Shown here: positions 1 through 8,978 of the stretch, in pieces
Position numbering within the stretch: the stretch's first letter is position 1
Layout of the letters: every line of letters begins with the position of its first letter
NCBI GenBank assembly: GCA_017502125.1
Contig: JAFVVN010000016.1
Span: 124,001 to 188,000 of the forward strand
Source: Bacteroidales bacterium
Lineage (GTDB): Bacteria > Bacteroidota > Bacteroidia > Bacteroidales > UBA932
Length of the DNA: 64,000 bases
Reading direction: 5' to 3'
Translations under genes and position numbers: made by a program
Notes under the pieces: model-generated
What the model was told of the DNA's origin: nothing
Database searches by the model: none
What the model saw: only the letters and a program-made list of their open reading frames with translations

Positions 1-2702
1 ATGGCATCTCCGATATAGCGTTTGTCTTCATATTTCCTGTTGTCCGCAAGAATTATGTTATCATTCTTGTCGTAAACAAGCCATTTGCCTTCTTCTGTCA
101 CACCTGCATATTTCCAAATGTAGAACTGTCCGATTCGCGTTCCCTCTTCAAGACGCCCACCATATCCCGGGTTTCCAGGAGACGGGAACTGGACGCGGTC
201 TGAATAGGTATTGTTACCCCATAGGGAGGTTATCCTCGATGTATTATGGGACAGGCGAAGCGTAGTTGACCACTGGAAATCCCCCTGACGGACCGGCACA
301 CCCCCTACTTCAAACTCCCATCCGACATTCTCAAGATCTCCATAGTTCATGACTGTGGTATCATAGATGGCAGGTGGCTGTGGTACACGGATATTGTAAA
401 GCATTCCTGTCACAGCCCTGCGATATAGATCGAACTTTCCATAAAGCCTGTTTTCGAGGAAGGAATAATCGATTCCGAAATTCAGCTCGGACTTCTGCTC
501 CCATCTCAGGTCGTTGTTGACGTTCACAGAGTGGCCGTAAGAGGCAATCCACTCACCATCGTATATCCATGAATATGAGGACTTATAGGTCGGCACTGTC
601 ACACCGTTGGAGAAGTTGTTGTTTCCTGTGACACCGTAGCCCAGACGTATCTTGAGGTCATTGATCCATGTGACATTCTCCATCCATGGCTCCTGAGAGA
701 TCCTCCATCCTCCGGAAACGCTCCAGAACGTTCCCCAGCGGTTGTTCTTTCCGAACTTGGATGAACCCTCGTGACGGATTGATGCCATCAGAAGATAGCG
801 GTCCTTCCAAGTCCAGTTGACTCTGCCGAAAAACGCCAGCAGACGGGTGCGGACGCCCTTGCTGGTAGAAAGGTCCGCATCTCCCTTAGACAGCCAGGTA
901 CCCTCACCCATATTCCAGGGCCCGACGCCGTCAATTACGAAATCTGCATTCGAAAGGCTCATACCCTCCGTATCTCCCTGGAAGAAACTGTATCCTGCCA
1001 CTGCAGATATCTTATGATCCTTTATAATGCCGCTCCAACTGGCAGTAGCCTCTGTAGTGATGTCTGTCCACTTGTTGTGACTCTGGGCCGCACTGCCGTG
1101 GCAACCGTTCTCTATACAGGTCTTATGGTGGCTGTCAAGATAGGTTATTCCTTTCTGGTTCTTGTCCTGCCATCCCACTGTCGCCTGAAGTTTTATATCA
1201 TATGGAAGATTGAGCTTGAATGAAGCATCCGCAGAAAGCCATGATTCCGTGCGGTCCATCTGCTTGAGCATGACATCTGCAATCGGATTATACAGATCCT
1301 TCGCTCCTGTGAGGACATTATATCCGGATTCGTTTTGGTCACTGTACGGGCTCATCGTAGGATTCATCTTGATGGCCTGATTGAAATGATCTGCCGCAGA
1401 CCTTAGGTCACGCTTAACCTGAAGATATTGGGCGTGGAAAGTGACTTCCAAAAGATTATCCAAAGTGTTGAACGATCCGTTTATACGCCCCTCATAGTCC
1501 TTTCTGCCATCACCGACCGCTATTCCCTTCTGGTCCTGAGTCATGAAATTGGCATAGACCTTTGCCACGGATGTTCCTCCGGTCATGCTTACGGAATGTC
1601 TGTGCGACAACGCTCCCTCATTAAGAAGTTCACCGTACCAGTCGGTGTCATATCCATAATCCGTTCCTCTGTCATATTTCAGGAAACGCTCCCTGCTGAG
1701 CACCCTCGGACGGGCAGTCACCGCCTCAGAAGAGACTTCTCCCGTGTAGCTCACCTTGAAGGTTCCCTCCTTGGCCTTCTTCGTAGTCACAAGGATGACA
1801 CCTCCGGCAGCCCTGGTACCATATATGGCACCAGCCGAGGCATCTTTGAGGATGTCGATGGATTCGATCTCGTCCTGATTGAGAGAGCTGAAATGTCCTC
1901 CAGGAATTCCGTCGATCACGATGAGAGGAGCATCATTGGCATTGATTGACGACACACCTCGCAGCTGGAATCCATATGAGGCGTTAGGACTGGAGTTCGT
2001 ATTGACGGTCATACCTGAGATTTCTCCACGCAAAGCTGTTGCAATTGTAGCTCCACCGCCACCCTGAATGAGTTTGTCTGCCTTGATGGATGTGATCGAA
2101 CTGGTGACTTCCCTCTTTTCCATGGTGCCGTATCCGACCACCACTACTTCCTTCAGTTCGTTGGCATTGATAATCAGCTGGACATTCACCGGCTGAGAAG
2201 CATCATTGATGGTTTTGGTCTGAGTCACATAACCCACGTAGGAAAACTCAAGGGCACATGGAAGAGCAACCTCGATGGAATAGTTTCCATCAATGTCCGT
2301 AACAACTCCCTGAGTCGTTCCGGCAACTAGTACGCCTCCCCCTGGCAGAGGATATCCCATGTCATCAACGACTGTTCCAGTGATGAGCTTCTTCTCTTTT
2401 TTCGAGGACTCTGCCAGAACAATCACATCTGTTCCATTGATTGTAAAATCAATTCCATGGTCTTTCAGCAGCCTGGTTATGGCCGCCTTTGCAGGCTCCT
2501 TCGCAGCCGAAAAGGTCACCTTTTTCTGCAGTGCGACAGCGTCCCTGCTGTAGAAGAACTTGAGTCCTGAAATACTCTGAATGTCGGAAAGCACTTCATA
2601 CAAGGGCTTGTCCGAAACCTGAATGCTTATCTTTTCCGATGTCTGTGCCAGCAGACTCAGCGTCATAAGCATTGCGGTCAGTAATAATAAGGTTTTCTTC
2701 AT
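1..2702 (-). CDS. SusC-like TonB-dependent outer-membrane receptor with STN domain (partial, C-terminus missing)
   Basis: The minus-strand frame is open from ATG at 2702 to the window edge, about 900 codons, so the end of the barrel is missing. A signal peptide (MKKTLLLLTAML...) is followed by an STN domain (about residues 20-85), a carboxypeptidase-regulatory-like domain (about 95-175, starting ITGTVVDDMGYPLPG) and a TonB plug (about 185-290, with the SusC-type stretch LIVIDGIPGG and IDILKDASAGAIYG). In this family the barrel imports glycan fragments or other large ligands with a SusD lipoprotein, which should lie just outside the window. The STN domain normally contacts a periplasmic FecR protein, and a fecR gene is immediately upstream at 2715-3716, so signalling from this receptor to the sigma factor at 3834 is a reasonable inference. 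Substrate unknown. Confidence 0.93.
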   Translation of the reverse strand, partial: MKKTLLLLTAMLMTLSLLAQTSEKISIQVSDKPLYEVLSDIQSISGLKFFYSRDAVALQKKVTFSAAKEPAKAAITRLLKDHGIDFTINGTDVIVLAESSKKEKKLITGTVVDDMGYPLPGGGVLVAGTTQGVVTDIDGNYSIEVALPCALEFSYVGYVTQTKTINDASQPVNVQLIINANELKEVVVVGYGTMEKREVTSSITSIKADKLIQGGGGATIATALRGEISGMTVNTNSSPNASYGFQLRGVSSINANDAPLIVIDGIPGGHFSSLNQDEIESIDILKDASAGAIYGTRAAGGVILVTTKKAKEGTFKVSYTGEVSSEAVTARPRVLSRERFLKYDRGTDYGYDTDWYGELLNEGALSHRHSVSMTGGTSVAKVYANFMTQDQKGIAVGDGRKDYEGRINGSFNTLDNLLEVTFHAQYLQVKRDLRSAADHFNQAIKMNPTMSPYSDQNESGYNVLTGAKDLYNPIADVMLKQMDRTESWLSADASFKLNLPYDIKLQATVGWQDKNQKGITYLDSHHKTCIENGCHGSAAQSHNKWTDITTEATASWSGIIKDHKISAVAGYSFFQGDTEGMSLSNADFVIDGVGPWNMGEGTWLSKGDADLSTSKGVRTRLLAFFGRVNWTWKDRYLLMASIRHEGSSKFGKNNRWGTFWSVSGGWRISQEPWMENVTWINDLKIRLGYGVTGNNNFSNGVTVPTYKSSYSWIYDGEWIASYGHSVNVNNDLRWEQKSELNFGIDYSFLENRLYGKFDLYRRAVTGMLYNIRVPQPPAIYDTTVMNYGDLENVGWEFEVGGVPVRQGDFQWSTTLRLSHNTSRITSLWGNNTYSDRVQFPSPGNPGYGGRLEEGTRIGQFYIWKYAGVTEEGKWLVYDKNDNIILADNRKYEDKRYIGDA

Positions 2703-2714
2703 CTGTTATATAGG

Positions 2715-3716
2715 TTATTTCTTTTCCAGTGTTATCATATCCTGAGTCTTCACCGCCCTTATGCCGCAGGACTGTTCCATATACGACAGCACCTGCTCAA
2801 GCCCGTGATTATCGAATGAGCCTGAAAATCTGATGGTTGAGAGTTTTTCATCCGCCACCGTAACCTTTGTGTCGAAATGATTTGTCAGCTGGCGGGCAAC
2901 CTCCTTCAGAGGAGTGTCGGAGAAGACGATCCTGCCGAACATCCATTCGTTTCCATTCACTTCCACCATGTTCTCCACCGACATTTCTCCGGTGCTGGTG
3001 TTGCAGGTGAACTTCTCGGACGGGTGCATGAGATATGAGAAGTCGCTGCCGTTGTCCTTGCTCACCTCGACCGAGCCTTCTATCAGTGCAACCTGCACCA
3101 CATCGTCCGAGGCATAGGACTGAAGATTGAAGACCGTTCCGAGTACCCTGATGTTTATGTCCTTGTCGGTCTCGACGATGAACGGCTTTGACGGATCCTT
3201 CGCCACTTCGAAGAAGCCCTCTCCCGTCAGGCGGACCCTTCTTTCCGCCGAATTGAACGCCATCGGGAACTCCAGTGTGGAATTTCTGTTGAGAGTCACT
3301 GTCGTGCTGTCCGGAAGGGTATAGACAACGTGCGAGCCCTTTACGGAGGTCAGAGTGAGATACCCCTCCTGCACCGGAGCCGGGCCGTCGTTGAACATAA
3401 GGTGCACATTCACGCAGACGAGCACAAGGATTGCGGCAGCCATAGACCAGACGAGCCATCTGTGAGGTCTCACTTTGACTCTGTTCCTCTTTGCGCCATC
3501 GGCTCTTCGGGAGACCTTCTCCCAGGCCTCATCGACCTCCTTCTTTGAATAGTTCCTTGCGAGATGTCCCAGATGATACACCTTTGCCAGAGCCACCAGC
3601 TCCCTCTCATTTTCCTTGGACTCGTCCGCCCATTTCTCGATTTCACGTGCTTCCTCTGCTGAAAGTTCTCCTTTCAGATATCGAAGCAACCTGTTTATCG
3701 TATTGATCTTTCCCAT
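2715..3716 (-). CDS. FecR family anti-sigma factor
   Basis: The protein has 333 residues when started at MGKINTINRLL (ATG at 3716); the frame is open further upstream, but that extension has no family character. An N-terminal cytoplasmic region (1-80) with the usual short helical anti-sigma segment precedes one membrane helix (about 87-108), then a periplasmic FecR domain (about 130-225, with GEGFFEVAKDPSKPFIVET) and a C-terminal DUF4974-like domain (about 255-330, MEQSCGIRAVKT). FecR proteins hold an ECF sigma factor inactive until an STN-containing receptor signals from the outer membrane. It lies 12 bp upstream of the SusC-like gene on the same strand, so the two are probably co-transcribed, and it is divergent from the sigma factor gene. 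Confidence 0.92.
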   Translation of the reverse strand: MGKINTINRLLRYLKGELSAEEAREIEKWADESKENERELVALAKVYHLGHLARNYSKKEVDEAWEKVSRRADGAKRNRVKVRPHRWLVWSMAAAILVLVCVNVHLMFNDGPAPVQEGYLTLTSVKGSHVVYTLPDSTTVTLNRNSTLEFPMAFNSAERRVRLTGEGFFEVAKDPSKPFIVETDKDINIRVLGTVFNLQSYASDDVVQVALIEGSVEVSKDNGSDFSYLMHPSEKFTCNTSTGEMSVENMVEVNGNEWMFGRIVFSDTPLKEVARQLTNHFDTKVTVADEKLSTIRFSGSFDNHGLEQVLSYMEQSCGIRAVKTQDMITLEKK

Positions 3717-3819
3717 AGTCACTTTTTTGTGTGCATACATGTATAACACACGACATGACGGGAACACGGTGCTTTTTTCCTATTTTTTATTCAGCAGCAG
3801 ACATTATAAGATTTTTGCA

Positions 3820-3827
3820 TATATTTG
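3820..3827 (+). promoter_or_regulatory. Bacteroidetes-type -7 box (TATATTTG) before the ECF sigma gene
   Basis: TATATTTG matches the TAnnTTTG consensus of the Bacteroidetes housekeeping sigma factor. It ends 6 bp before the ATG at 3834, so the transcript would be almost leaderless. I see no clear -33 TTTG at the usual distance. Confidence 0.5.
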
Positions 3828-3833
3828 CAGACC

Positions 3834-4346
3834 ATGGACAGCAAACTGGACAAATATCACTCGATCTTCGTCTCCCATTATGGAGACCTCTGCAACTATG
3901 CCTCTCTTTTTGTTCCGCGGCAGGATGCAGAGGATGTGGTCTGTGACATCTTCACGAACCTGATAGAGACGAAGAGTCCCTCAGAGGTGTCCAGAAACTA
4001 TCTGTTCACTTCTGTCAGAAACCGCTGCCTCAACAGGATCCGCGACCGTAAGAGCAGCAAGGCATATCAGGATTATATAGCCGAAAGGCTTTCGGAATAT
4101 TTCGAGACTCCGGACGAGAGTCTGTTCATGGATGTGAAGGAACAGCTGTGCAAAGCCATTCAGGATCTGCCGGAAAGATACAGGCAGGTCTTCATCCTGA
4201 GCCGTTTCTCAGGGCTTTCAAATAAAGAGATCGCCCAGCAGACCGGGCTTTCGGTCAGAACGGTGGAGACGTACATCACCTCCGCACTGAAGATTCTCCG
4301 CGTGGTCCTGAAAGACTATCTGTTTCTTTTGCTTATGATCATCTGA
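3834..4346 (+). CDS. ECF (sigma-70 family) RNA polymerase sigma factor
   Basis: The 170-residue protein has an N-terminal region-2 segment (VPRQDAEDVVCDIFTNL), a linker and a C-terminal region-4 helix-turn-helix (SNKEIAQQTGLSVRTVETYI, about 130-155). This is the normal size and layout of a Bacteroidales ECF sigma factor paired with FecR. I chose the second ATG (3834) because the first candidate start (3825) overlaps the -7 box. It probably activates transcription of the receptor operon on the opposite strand when FecR releases it. Its 3' end overlaps the end of the convergent Lrp-type gene by 8 bp. The divergent sigma/fecR arrangement is less usual than the co-directional one. Confidence 0.93.
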   Translation: MDSKLDKYHSIFVSHYGDLCNYASLFVPRQDAEDVVCDIFTNLIETKSPSEVSRNYLFTSVRNRCLNRIRDRKSSKAYQDYIAERLSEYFETPDESLFMDVKEQLCKAIQDLPERYRQVFILSRFSGLSNKEIAQQTGLSVRTVETYITSALKILRVVLKDYLFLLLMII

Positions 4347-4824
4347 TTCCTCGCTCCAATGTCAGCGGGATGGAGAGGGTGTTCTTTACTTCACCGATCA
4401 CGAAGATGCTGTGAAGGCTGCCGATGCAGTCCAGTTCGCCCAGGGTGCCGAGGACCAGCTCCTGATAGTGTGGCATGCTGCGGGCGTATATCTTCAGCAT
4501 ATAGTCATAGTCTCCTGAAGTGTTGAAGCACTCGACGACCTCATCCATACTTGCTATAGCCGAAGTGAATTGACGGCTGTATTCCTTGCTGTGCTGCTTG
4601 AGGCTCACATTGCACAGGACCATGATGCCGCTGCCGGTCTTAAGCGGATCTACCACCGCCACATATCTCTTTATATACCCTTCCCTTTCAAGTCTTTTCT
4701 GCCTCTCGAAGACCGGAGATGGCGAAAGATTCACCTTGGCGGCCAGTTCCTTGGTCGTCAGTTTTGCATCCTTCTGCAGTTCACGCAGAATCATGATGTC
4801 TGTCTTGTCTAATGTCTCAGTCAT
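4339..4824 (-). CDS. Lrp/AsnC family transcriptional regulator
   Basis: A 161-residue protein with an N-terminal winged helix-turn-helix (about 5-65, with LTTKELAAKVNLSPSPVFER) and a C-terminal RAM/ACT-like effector domain (about 70-150, with TSGDYDYMLKIYARSM). Lrp/AsnC proteins form oligomers that sense amino acids and control amino-acid metabolism. The gene is divergent from metX and separated from it by a 385-bp region, so control of the neighbouring aspartate-family cluster is plausible, but that is inference from position only. The ATG at 4824 fits the family N-terminus (TLDKTDIMILRELQKD). Confidence 0.93.
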   Translation of the reverse strand: MTETLDKTDIMILRELQKDAKLTTKELAAKVNLSPSPVFERQKRLEREGYIKRYVAVVDPLKTGSGIMVLCNVSLKQHSKEYSRQFTSAIASMDEVVECFNTSGDYDYMLKIYARSMPHYQELVLGTLGELDCIGSLHSIFVIGEVKNTLSIPLTLERGIR

Positions 4825-5075
4825 ACCACCTTATGTTTTTATGTTTGCACCAGCTGCCATTTCTTACATATGCCACGACTCCGCCCTGCAGACACTGCAG
4901 ACAGGACGCCATCTCAGCAGCATACATCACCCGTCCACTCACCTATTTCAGAATTTTATTCTCCCAAAACGACTATTCGCCAGCAAAATTAGAATAATTT
5001 TCCGATTTTTTCAGAAAGATTGCATATATTAAGGTATTGTATCATCTTTGCACCCCGATTTACGGAGATATTGAG
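4825..5075. other. Intergenic region between the Lrp-type gene and metX
   Basis: About 250 bp without a credible gene. The right-hand part is AT-rich (4955-5045) and contains TTTG at 5047-5050 before the TATCTTTG box at 5076. Binding sites for the adjacent regulator would be expected here, but I could not recognise a specific operator. Confidence 0.4.
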
Positions 5076-5083
5076 TATCTTTG
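5076..5083 (+). promoter_or_regulatory. -7 box (TATCTTTG) for metX
   Basis: TATCTTTGC matches TAnnTTTG. Transcription from it would give a leader of about 120 nt before the metX ATG. TTTG at 5047-5050 is 25 bp upstream, longer than the usual spacer, so the -33 element is uncertain. Confidence 0.45.
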
Positions 5084-5093
5084 CAGGCTTGTG

Positions 5094-5209
5094 TGCGAGG
5101 CGTGAGCGGGAACTCACTATCTGTCAGCGACTTACGCTTTCGGCTCGCTGTCCGGCGACGTCGAGCCAAACACCTTAAAACATTGACAGTCTTAACTTTA
5201 CGCGACACG
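5094..5209 (+). promoter_or_regulatory. Structured leader of metX with mutually exclusive hairpins
   Basis: The leader holds GTGAG/CTCAC (5101-5117), then CAGCGA/TCGCTG (from about 5123 to 5148) and GGCTCG/CGAGCC (from about 5141 to 5166). The last two share the GCTCG segment, so they cannot form together. This resembles attenuator or riboswitch architecture, but I do not recognise a known SAM riboswitch core. There is no T-tract typical of an intrinsic terminator. Confidence 0.4.
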
Positions 5210-6232
5210 ATGACAAGACACGAATATATACACGACGGAATATTTGAATTCGAGGCGGGAGGCAGCATCGAGGAGCTGCACGTGGTCTACCACTGCTCAG
5301 ACAGGCAGTGGCAGGAAGGAGACGAGCGTAAGGTGATATGGATATGTCATGCGCTGACGGCAAATTCTGACGCACAGGACTGGTGGCCGGAACTGGTGGG
5401 ACCCGGGCGACTGTTCGATACAGAGAAATATTTCGTGATATGTGCCAACATGCTGGGATCGGCATATGGGTCATCGGGACCGGCAAGCATCAATCCATCC
5501 ACAGGGGAGCCTTATTATTTCGACTTTCCTAAGGTGACGGTACGCGACATTGTACGTGCCAACGATCTTGTCCGCAGACATCTGGGAATCAACAGGATAC
5601 ATCTGATGGTGGGCGGATCGATCGGCGGATTCCAGTCGGTGGAGTGGGCCATCATGGAGCCGGAGCTGTTCGAGAAGGCGGTGTTCATCGCATGCGGTGC
5701 ACGTGTGACTCCATGGTTGACAGCATGGGAAGAGTCCCAGAGGCTGGCTCTTGAAGCTGACCCGACATTCCGAGAGTGTGCAAGTCTTCGCGGTGGAGAG
5801 GCTGGACTCAGGTGCGCCAGGAGCATTGCACTGATTTCGTACAGAAGTTATGAGGGATATAATGCGACCCAGTTCGAGACAGACGAGGACTGCCTGTTTG
5901 CAGACAGGGCCGGATCATACCAGAGATATCAGGGAAAGAAGCTGTCTGACCGTTTTGATGCATATTCATATTACTATCTGAGCGATTCGGTGAACAGCAA
6001 CAACGTCGGACGTGGACGCGGAGGAGTGGAGAAGGCATTGTCCGGAATCAAGGCGGAGTGCACGGTGATAGGTATAGACAGCGACAGGCTTTTCCCTGTT
6101 CAGGAGCAGAAGCTCATTGTGCAGGCGGTGCCAGGAGCAGTCTATCACGAGATCACGTCAAAGTTCGGTCACGACGGATTCCTTCTGGAGAACGACCAGC
6201 TGACGGCAATCATCGCCCCTCTGCTTGGATAG
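5210..6232 (+). CDS. metX: Homoserine O-acyltransferase (MetX)
   Basis: A 340-residue alpha/beta-hydrolase enzyme that acylates L-homoserine (acetyl-CoA is the usual donor in this family) as the first committed step to methionine. The nucleophile elbow GGSIGG puts the catalytic serine at residue 137; Asp (about 292, in IDSDRLFP) and His (about 321, in KFGHDGFL) complete the triad. ATG at 5210 gives the family-like N-terminus; the frame is open further upstream, but those codons lie inside the structured leader. It is followed by thrA, metY and asd on the same strand. Whether the donor is acetyl- or succinyl-CoA cannot be decided from motifs alone, but the nearby O-acetylhomoserine sulfhydrylase favours acetyl. 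Confidence 0.93.
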   Translation: MTRHEYIHDGIFEFEAGGSIEELHVVYHCSDRQWQEGDERKVIWICHALTANSDAQDWWPELVGPGRLFDTEKYFVICANMLGSAYGSSGPASINPSTGEPYYFDFPKVTVRDIVRANDLVRRHLGINRIHLMVGGSIGGFQSVEWAIMEPELFEKAVFIACGARVTPWLTAWEESQRLALEADPTFRECASLRGGEAGLRCARSIALISYRSYEGYNATQFETDEDCLFADRAGSYQRYQGKKLSDRFDAYSYYYLSDSVNSNNVGRGRGGVEKALSGIKAECTVIGIDSDRLFPVQEQKLIVQAVPGAVYHEITSKFGHDGFLLENDQLTAIIAPLLG

Positions 6233-6254
6233 CCAATCCCAGAAAAACGTATAC

Positions 6255-6338
6255 ACTTGCATATGCATGCACAACATTGACATATGCATTGTAACAGAAA
6301 GACATTGAAAAAAGAGATAACGTTAATAATATGCAAGT
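6255..6338 (+). promoter_or_regulatory. thrA leader with start-codon-sequestering complementarity
   Basis: ACTTGCATAT at 6255-6264 is the perfect reverse complement of ATATGCAAGT at 6329-6338, which contains the thrA start codon. The same leader segment (TGCATATG, 6258-6265) can instead pair with CATATGCA at 6281-6288. Forming the second hairpin would free the start codon. The layout matches that found upstream of asd. Confidence 0.5.
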
Positions 6339-8793
6339 TTTGAAATTCGGCGGCACCTCAGTAGCAACCGCAGAGAATATGCTCAAAGTCGTGGACATCG
6401 TCACCAAGGCGGTGGACAGGGACAGGACCATTTTGGTCACATCTGCAATCAGCGGATGCACTGACACACTCATCAGGATAGGCAATCTGGCTGCAGAACG
6501 TGACGAGAGCTACAAGACTCTGATCGACGAGCTTCAGGAAAGACATCACGAGATAATCAGAGAACTCCTGCCCAGGGAGAAACAGGAGGATTCGAAGCTG
6601 ACATGCGACACATTGTTCGATTCACTCAGGAGCATAGCTCAGGGAGTATGTCTCCTCGGAGAGCTCTCCCCTGCCAGCCTTGATGCTATCCAGGGTTTCG
6701 GAGAACTCTGGTCGACAAAGATCCTTGCCACAAAACTGGCTTCCATCGGCATCGCCACCAAGTGGGTCGACTCGAGGCAGATTGTGCGCACCGTGAACAA
6801 GAACGGCAAGAACGTCGTGGATGTGCAGAAGACATATTACCGCATAAATGAGGTCGTGGAGAACGATCCTGTGACCCAGCTCTTCGTGCTGCCCGGTTTC
6901 ATAGCTTCGGACAAGCAGGGACGCACCACCACTCTCGGACGCGGAGGTTCCGACTACACTGCCGCCCTATACGCAGTGGGATGCAAGGCCAGAATCCTCG
7001 AAATATGGACAGATGTGCCTGGAATGATGACATCCAACCCTAAGGTGGTTCCGACTGCCCGTACAATCGCCAATATTTCCTATAAGGCAGCCCTTGAACT
7101 CTCGCATTTCGGAGCCAAGGTCATATATCCGCCGACAATCCAGCCAGTGGTCGCCGAAGGCATTCCGATATATGTGAAGAACACCTTTGATCCGGAGGCT
7201 TACGGGACACTTATCGAGAAGAATCCTCCAAGAAGCAAGGAGAAACTCATCGGAATATCCAATTCCGACAACATAGCCCTCCTCTCCCTCGAAGGCAGCG
7301 GAATGGTGGGAATCCCAGGATTCTCCAGCCGCCTGTTCGAGACATTGAGTCAGAACGATATAAACATCATTCTCATCACCCAGGCTTCGTCCGTACACAC
7401 CATGTGCATAGCAGTGTCGGAAAAGGATGCGGAAAAGGCGCGTGAGGCTGCTGACAGGTGTTTTGCCTATGAGATTTCGCTCGGAAAGCTCAATCCGCTG
7501 AAGGTGGAAAAGGGATTCTCCATAGTCTGCCTGGTGGGAGACGACGTGCTCAACCAGACAGGAGTCACCGGACGCATGCTTGCCGCACTGGGACGTAACA
7601 GCATACCTGTCAGGGCTACGGCACAGGGATCATCAGAGAGAAATGTGTCCGTGATCATCTCATCGAGCGACACGGAAGGAGCCATCCGCACCATCCATAA
7701 CGAGTTCTTCGACCGCAGAAGCGGAAAGGACATCCATCTCTTCATTGCAGGATATGGTGTGGTGGGAAAGGCCTTGGTGGATATAGTATCCAAAAACAGG
7801 GAGATGATCGAGAAGCGCACCGGTCGCCGTCTTCATGTGTGCGGACTGTCCAACAGCCGGAAGTTCATTCTGGACAAGAACGGTCTCTCGCTCGAAAATA
7901 TCAAGGAGCAGCTTGACAAGGGCACAAGCTCAGCTGATGAGGCCTACTTCACCCAGCTGGCCTGCCTCTCGATGGAAAACTCTGTCTTCGTGGACTGCAC
8001 GGCCTCGGCGGACATTGCATTCAAGTATATGCATCTCTTCAAGAAGGGATATTCGGTGGTTGCCTGCAACAAGATCACATTCTCAGCACCATACAAGCAC
8101 TATGCTGCCATCAAGGAGGCTGCCATAGAGATCGGAGCGACTCTCAGATACGAAACCACCGTGGGAGCTGCCCTCCCTATTCTGGAATCCATCTCACGAA
8201 GTGTTCACAGCGGCGACGAGATCCTGCGTATAGAAGCTGTGCTCAGCGGAACCCTCAACTATATATTCAGCAACTACGCCGGTGGTGAAGGCGGGACATT
8301 CGCAGAGGTCGTGAAGAGGGCTCAGGATGCAGGATATACCGAACCGGATCCACGCCTGGACCTCAGCGGACGCGATGTTCTCCGCAAGCTCCTCATCCTC
8401 TCACGTGAGGCAGGAGTGGGAATAGACGAGAAGGATGTGGAGATATCCTCAATCCTTCCTGATGACTTCTTTGAAGGCGACGTGGAGTCGTTCTACGCAA
8501 AGCTGGCCGAAAACGAGGAGATGTTCGCCGCACGCTATCATGAGGCAGCTTCAAAGGGACTCCGCCAGAGGTTCGTGGCCTCACTGGTCAAGGATCCGTC
8601 TTCATCTTTCGGCTACAAGGCAAAGATCGGACTGGAGAGCGTGGACCAGACAAGCCCTCTATACAGTCTCTGCGGCACAGACAATGCTGCCCTCATCCAG
8701 ACCGACTTCTACCCTTCTCCACTCGTGGTGCAGGGAGCCGGCGCAGGAGCCTATCAGACCGCTTCGGGAGTGCTGAACGACATAATAATGTAA
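6331..8793 (+). CDS. thrA: Bifunctional aspartokinase / homoserine dehydrogenase
   Basis: An 820-residue fusion, the normal length for ThrA/MetL-type enzymes. The aspartokinase part (about 1-290) starts with KFGGTSVATAEN and contains TTTLGRGGSDYTA; ACT regulatory domains follow (about 315-460, LEGSGMVGIPGFSSRLF); the homoserine dehydrogenase part (about 468-820) has the nucleotide-binding loop GYGVVGKALV and the later ALPILESI and EPDPRLDLSGRDV signatures. It makes aspartyl phosphate and reduces aspartate semialdehyde to homoserine, the substrate of MetX. The ACT domains suggest feedback control by threonine or another pathway product. It lies about 100 bp after metX with its own structured leader. 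Confidence 0.96.
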   Translation: MQVLKFGGTSVATAENMLKVVDIVTKAVDRDRTILVTSAISGCTDTLIRIGNLAAERDESYKTLIDELQERHHEIIRELLPREKQEDSKLTCDTLFDSLRSIAQGVCLLGELSPASLDAIQGFGELWSTKILATKLASIGIATKWVDSRQIVRTVNKNGKNVVDVQKTYYRINEVVENDPVTQLFVLPGFIASDKQGRTTTLGRGGSDYTAALYAVGCKARILEIWTDVPGMMTSNPKVVPTARTIANISYKAALELSHFGAKVIYPPTIQPVVAEGIPIYVKNTFDPEAYGTLIEKNPPRSKEKLIGISNSDNIALLSLEGSGMVGIPGFSSRLFETLSQNDINIILITQASSVHTMCIAVSEKDAEKAREAADRCFAYEISLGKLNPLKVEKGFSIVCLVGDDVLNQTGVTGRMLAALGRNSIPVRATAQGSSERNVSVIISSSDTEGAIRTIHNEFFDRRSGKDIHLFIAGYGVVGKALVDIVSKNREMIEKRTGRRLHVCGLSNSRKFILDKNGLSLENIKEQLDKGTSSADEAYFTQLACLSMENSVFVDCTASADIAFKYMHLFKKGYSVVACNKITFSAPYKHYAAIKEAAIEIGATLRYETTVGAALPILESISRSVHSGDEILRIEAVLSGTLNYIFSNYAGGEGGTFAEVVKRAQDAGYTEPDPRLDLSGRDVLRKLLILSREAGVGIDEKDVEISSILPDDFFEGDVESFYAKLAENEEMFAARYHEAASKGLRQRFVASLVKDPSSSFGYKAKIGLESVDQTSPLYSLCGTDNAALIQTDFYPSPLVVQGAGAGAYQTASGVLNDIIM

Positions 8794-8863
8794 AAGAGCA
8801 CTCTTCGGGTGCATGTAATCGATGATATTGCCTGTGCCCCAGGGGAAGAGATGACGACATACC

Positions 8864-8978
8864 GACCGTCAGGCAATAAAACGGGCAAAAAACTGCCTGT
8901 CGGTCCCTAAAACAGAATAAAAACAACAAAAATCGGCACCGTCGGGCAGAAAAAACGGCCAAATGCTGCCTGACGGTC
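8864..8978 (+). repeat. Two tandem copies of an imperfect hairpin before metY
   Basis: Copy 1 pairs GACCGTCAGGCA (8864-8875) with TGCCTGTCGGTC (8894-8905). Copy 2 pairs ACCGTCGGGCAG (8938-8949) with CTGCCTGACGGTC (8966-8978), ending 7 nt before the metY ATG. The loops are also related (AAAACGGGCAAAA and AAAACGGCCAAA), so this is a duplication. The first arm of copy 1 is also a perfect 12-bp complement of the last arm of copy 2, giving an alternative long-range fold. A more diverged relative lies at about 49553-49588. Confidence 0.65.

Noticed and set aside
5084..5209. SAM-I or SAM-II riboswitch before metX
   Set aside because: Neither the SAM-I junction motifs nor the SAM-II pseudoknot signature could be recognised; only generic alternative hairpins remain.
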